Shown: positions 61,502 to 64,000 of the stretch, in pieces | Layout: each line of letters begins with the position of its first letter | Numbering within the stretch: the stretch's first letter is position 1 | From: Mergibacter septicus | GTDB taxonomy: Bacteria; Pseudomonadota; Gammaproteobacteria; Enterobacterales; Pasteurellaceae | Length of the DNA: 64,000 nucleotides | Direction: 5' to 3' | Assembly (NCBI RefSeq): GCF_003265225.1 | Contig: NZ_CP022013.1 | Location: forward strand, 529,001 to 593,000 | Notes under the pieces: generated by a model | What the model was told of the DNA's origin: nothing | Database searches by the model: none | What the model saw: the letters and a program-made list of their open reading frames with translations, nothing else | Position numbers and translations under genes: made by a program

Positions 61502-61524
61502 AAATGGACGTTTAACATACATTT
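61502..61524 (-). promoter_or_regulatory. Inverted repeat upstream of hmp, possible NsrR site
   Basis: AAATGGACGTT and AACATACATTT (61502-61524) are related by dyad symmetry at 9 of 11 positions around one central base, the 11-1-11 layout of NsrR operators. The half-sites only partly match the NsrR consensus and are offset by about one base, so the assignment is weak. Confidence 0.35.
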
Positions 61525-61624
61525 TTAGCATTAGGCTGACAAGTGATATTTATCAATAAGTATTGTAAAGTAATAGGATAGGAGACTTATTAGGTAGTGA
61601 GAGAAAAAAGATGCTTGCTGATTT

Positions 61625-61660
61625 AAAAGTGAGTAAAAAACCTTATTTACTCACTTTTTG
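61625..61660 (-). terminator. Terminator after rhlB
   Basis: AAAAGTGAGTAAA (61625-61637) and TTTACTCACTTTT (61646-61658) form a 13-bp perfect stem. Read leftward from rhlB the arm ends in TTTTAAAT; on the plus strand it ends in TTTTTG. Confidence 0.65.
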
Positions 61661-61670
61661 GCTGAAAGGA

Positions 61671-62936
61671 TTAAATGATTTTAGAGGTATGTTTCTTATT
61701 TTTAGGTGATTTATTCAGATCGGGCATCATTTTACCCGAGTTTAAATGCAGAGGTTTTATGAAGTCTTGAATGAGAGCTTGAGGATCATATTGACTGACT
61801 GGAATAGAATGTCCAATATAGTCTTCTATTGCGGGTAAATTCATCGCATATTGTTCACAAGCAAAACTAATTGATTTTCCCATTTCCCCAGCTCGTCCTG
61901 TTCGTCCTATACGATGAACATAGTCTTCTCGATCATCAGGGAGATCGTAGTTAAAAACGTGTGTCACATCGGCGATATGTAAACCACGAGCAGCAACATC
62001 TGTTGCAACAAGAATATCAAGTTTACCTTCAGTAAACTGTTTTAGTAGAGATAAACGTTTTTTTTGAGCAACATCACCAGTTAATAAACCTACTCGATGC
62101 CCATCAGCAACTAAATGTTTCCAAACCTGTTCACACGTAAATTTAGTATTCGCAAAAACGATACAGCGATCTGGCCATTCTTCTTCAATCAGAGTGAGTA
62201 ATAGACTAAGTTTATCTTGGTTAGAAGGGTAAAATAGTTCTTCTGTAATGCGATGACCTGTTTTTTGTTCTGGTTCAATTTCAATATATTCGGGTTGATT
62301 CATATCTTCGAAAGCTAATTCTCTAACTTTAAAAGAAAGTGTAGCTGAAAAAAGCAAGGTCAAACGTTCTGTTGGAGCAGGGCATTTGCGTAATAAGTAA
62401 CGAATATCTCGAATGAATCCAAGATCAAACATACGATCAGCCTCATCTAAGACAACCGCTTGAACCTGATCTAAACGAATAATAGCTTGTTTTGCATAAT
62501 CAATGGTGCGACCAGTTGTGCCAATTAAAATATCAACCCCTTGGGCTAACGTTTGGACTTGTTTGTCATAGCCATCACCACCATAAGCTAATCCCATTTT
62601 TAATCCTGTGATTTGAGAGAGTTCTTTGGCATCTTGATAAATTTGCACAGCTAATTCTCGAGTTGGTGCTAAAATCAAAGCTCGGATATGGTTAGTTGAA
62701 AGGTTATCTGCTGGGGGAACCGTTAATAAATGATGGAAAACAGCGGTTAAAAAAGCAATAGTTTTACCTGTTCCTGTTTGTGCTTGCCCAGCAATATCTT
62801 TGCCTTTTAACGCATAGGGTAGGGACAATGCTTGAATTGGTGTGCAAAATTGATATCCCTTATTTTTTAGCGCTTGTTTTACTAAAGGATGTAGTGGTAA
62901 TTGATTAAAACGAGTTTGAGTTAAATGATTATTCAT
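61671..62936 (-). CDS. rhlB: DEAD-box ATP-dependent RNA helicase RhlB
   Basis: A 421-residue RNA helicase of the RNA degradosome in enterobacteria. Motifs in order: Q motif [11 protein letters not shown], motif [22 protein letters not shown] box [17 protein letters not shown] in [18 protein letters not shown] and [21 protein letters not shown] is characteristic of RhlB. The C-terminal tail is basic and short. It is divergent from rho. In E. coli trxA lies between rhlB and rho; here it does not. Confidence 0.96.
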   Translation of the reverse strand: MNNHLTQTRFNQLPLHPLVKQALKNKGYQFCTPIQALSLPYALKGKDIAGQAQTGTGKTIAFLTAVFHHLLTVPPADNLSTNHIRALILAPTRELAVQIYQDAKELSQITGLKMGLAYGGDGYDKQVQTLAQGVDILIGTTGRTIDYAKQAIIRLDQVQAVVLDEADRMFDLGFIRDIRYLLRKCPAPTERLTLLFSATLSFKVRELAFEDMNQPEYIEIEPEQKTGHRITEELFYPSNQDKLSLLLTLIEEEWPDRCIVFANTKFTCEQVWKHLVADGHRVGLLTGDVAQKKRLSLLKQFTEGKLDILVATDVAARGLHIADVTHVFNYDLPDDREDYVHRIGRTGRAGEMGKSISFACEQYAMNLPAIEDYIGHSIPVSQYDPQALIQDFIKPLHLNSGKMMPDLNKSPKNKKHTSKII

Positions 62937-63168
62937 ATGAAAATTATTTCAATTAAATGGTATAAAAAGTATTCTTATTATTTTTAAATTAGAACAAAAA
63001 AATAAAATTGTTTATTTAGAATAACACGCTGAGAAGAAAAGTGTAGAATAATTTGTTTGCAAGGCTAGACACTTAGCGTTTTTAATGGTAATTTTAGCCC
63101 GAATTTTTGTTTTTACATATCTAATTCAATTCTAATTTTAATTATCTAACCTTGATTTAACCTTCATT

Positions 63169-64000
63169 ATGAATCTTACACAATTAAAAAATACACCAGT
63201 TTCTGAGCTTGTAAAATTGGGCGAAGAACAAATGGGTTTAGAGAATTTAGCCCGTTTACGCAAACAAGACATTATTTTTGCTATTTTAAAACAACATGCT
63301 AAAAGTGGAGAAGATATCTTTGGTAATGGCGTATTAGAAATTTTACCTGATGGGTTTGGTTTCTTGCGTTCTGCTGATAGTTCTTATCTCGCAGGACCTG
63401 ATGATATTTATGTATCACCAAGTCAAATTCGCCGTTTTAATTTACGTACAGGGGATATGATTGAAGGCAAAATTCGTCCACCAAAAGAAGGAGAACGTTA
63501 TTTTGCTTTATTAAAAGTGAATCAGGTCAATGATGATCGTCCCGAAATTTCTCGTAATAAGATCTTATTTGAAAATTTAACACCATTACACGCTAATTCT
63601 CGGTTACGAATGGAACGTGGAAATGGATCAACAGAAGATTTAACCGCAAGAATTTTAGATTTAGCCGCACCTATTGGGAAAGGACAACGAGCTTTAATTG
63701 TTGCACCACCTAAAGCGGGTAAGACTATGTTTTTACAAAATATCGCACAAAGTATAACCTATAATTACCCTGAATGTATTTTGATGGTACTTCTTATTGA
63801 TGAACGCCCAGAAGAAGTGACTGAAATGCAAAGAATGGTGAAGGGCGAAGTGGTTGCTTCTACTTTTGATGAACCAGCAGCACGCCATGTTCAAGTTGCA
63901 GAAATGGTGATTGAAAAGGCTAAACGTTTAGTCGAGCATAAAAAAGATGTCGTTATTTTATTGGATTCAATTACCCGTTTAGCTCGAGCTTATAATACGG
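63169..64000 (+). CDS. rho: Transcription termination factor Rho, N-terminal two thirds
   Basis: The first 277 codons of Rho, cut by the window end (the full protein is about 420 residues). The N-terminus [20 protein letters not shown], the RNA-binding cold-shock-like domain with [13 protein letters not shown] and [13 protein letters not shown], Walker [14 protein letters not shown], and [17 protein letters not shown] are all visible. Walker B is [16 protein letters not shown] near the end. The leader from rhlB to the ATG is 232 bp, long enough for the autogenous attenuation known for rho. No ribosome-binding site is strong before the ATG. Confidence 0.97.
   Translation, partial: MNLTQLKNTPVSELVKLGEEQMGLENLARLRKQDIIFAILKQHAKSGEDIFGNGVLEILPDGFGFLRSADSSYLAGPDDIYVSPSQIRRFNLRTGDMIEGKIRPPKEGERYFALLKVNQVNDDRPEISRNKILFENLTPLHANSRLRMERGNGSTEDLTARILDLAAPIGKGQRALIVAPPKAGKTMFLQNIAQSITYNYPECILMVLLIDERPEEVTEMQRMVKGEVVASTFDEPAARHVQVAEMVIEKAKRLVEHKKDVVILLDSITRLARAYNT

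Noticed and set aside
63085-63135. 16-codon frame in the rho leader as a leader peptide
   Set aside because: It has no ribosome-binding site and no recognisable sequence, although E. coli rho does have a leader peptide.

Overview
The window is a stretch of a low-GC gammaproteobacterial chromosome, most likely from the family Pasteurellaceae. The protein sequences resemble what I remember of Haemophilus influenzae and Pasteurella multocida throughout. Several gene orders also fit: fur, fldA, ybfE, ybfF, menE, seqA, mscK, aroC, mepA, yfcA, lpxM as one neighbourhood; dnaB-alr-pgi; lolCDE; rlmE-ftsH; dapF-DUF484-xerC; apt-dnaX-ybaB-recR. The Hin-dialect DNA uptake core AAGTGCGGT occurs, but I found only two exact copies. 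I do not name a species. No rRNA, tRNA, CRISPR array, prophage or transposase gene was found.

Layout. 1-4762: the tail of cnoX, then trxB and the cydDC exporter pair. 4768-11437: a very AT-rich cell-surface glycan locus (flippase, three glycosyltransferases, an initiating phosphoglycosyltransferase and an O-antigen ligase) starting 5 bp after cydC. 11483-13103: a queuosine-precursor transporter behind a preQ1-I riboswitch, and a fourth glycosyltransferase. 13129-26389: housekeeping genes yhbY, rlmE, ftsH, parC/parE, an hprA-like dehydrogenase, lolCDE and aroG. 26573-36332: dcuB, dapF-DUF484-xerC, tdk, dnaB-alr-pgi and msrA. 36422-37500: a toxin-antitoxin pair bracketed by a 32-bp direct repeat. 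37532-44751: valS, holC, recR, ybaB, dnaX and apt. 44899-54154: a 9-kb leftward gene series from seqA to lpxM. 54501-64000: ybfF, ybfE, fldA, fur, ppiB, cysS, a GT80 sialyltransferase, hmp, rhlB and the first two thirds of rho.

How the genes work together. The glycan locus looks sufficient to start a lipid-linked oligosaccharide on undecaprenyl phosphate, extend it by about three sugars, flip it and ligate it to lipid A-core. No polymerase or chain-length gene is present, which fits transfer of a single unit. A GT80 sialyltransferase lies about 47 kb away and could cap such a glycan. lpxM and lolCDE complete lipid A and deliver outer-membrane lipoproteins. Replication and segregation functions are well represented (dnaB, dnaX with a likely frameshift site, holC, parC, parE, seqA, xerC, recR).

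Regulatory elements readable in the DNA are a preQ1-I riboswitch before yhhQ, a TrpR-like operator inside the aroG promoter, a programmed -1 frameshift site in dnaX, a strong promoter with dyad sequence before the antitoxin gene, and a structured inverted-repeat element between cnoX and trxB that I cannot assign. The most unusual items are the repeat-bracketed toxin-antitoxin insertion, the sialyltransferase outside the glycan locus, the coupling of that locus to cydDC, and the trxB leader element.
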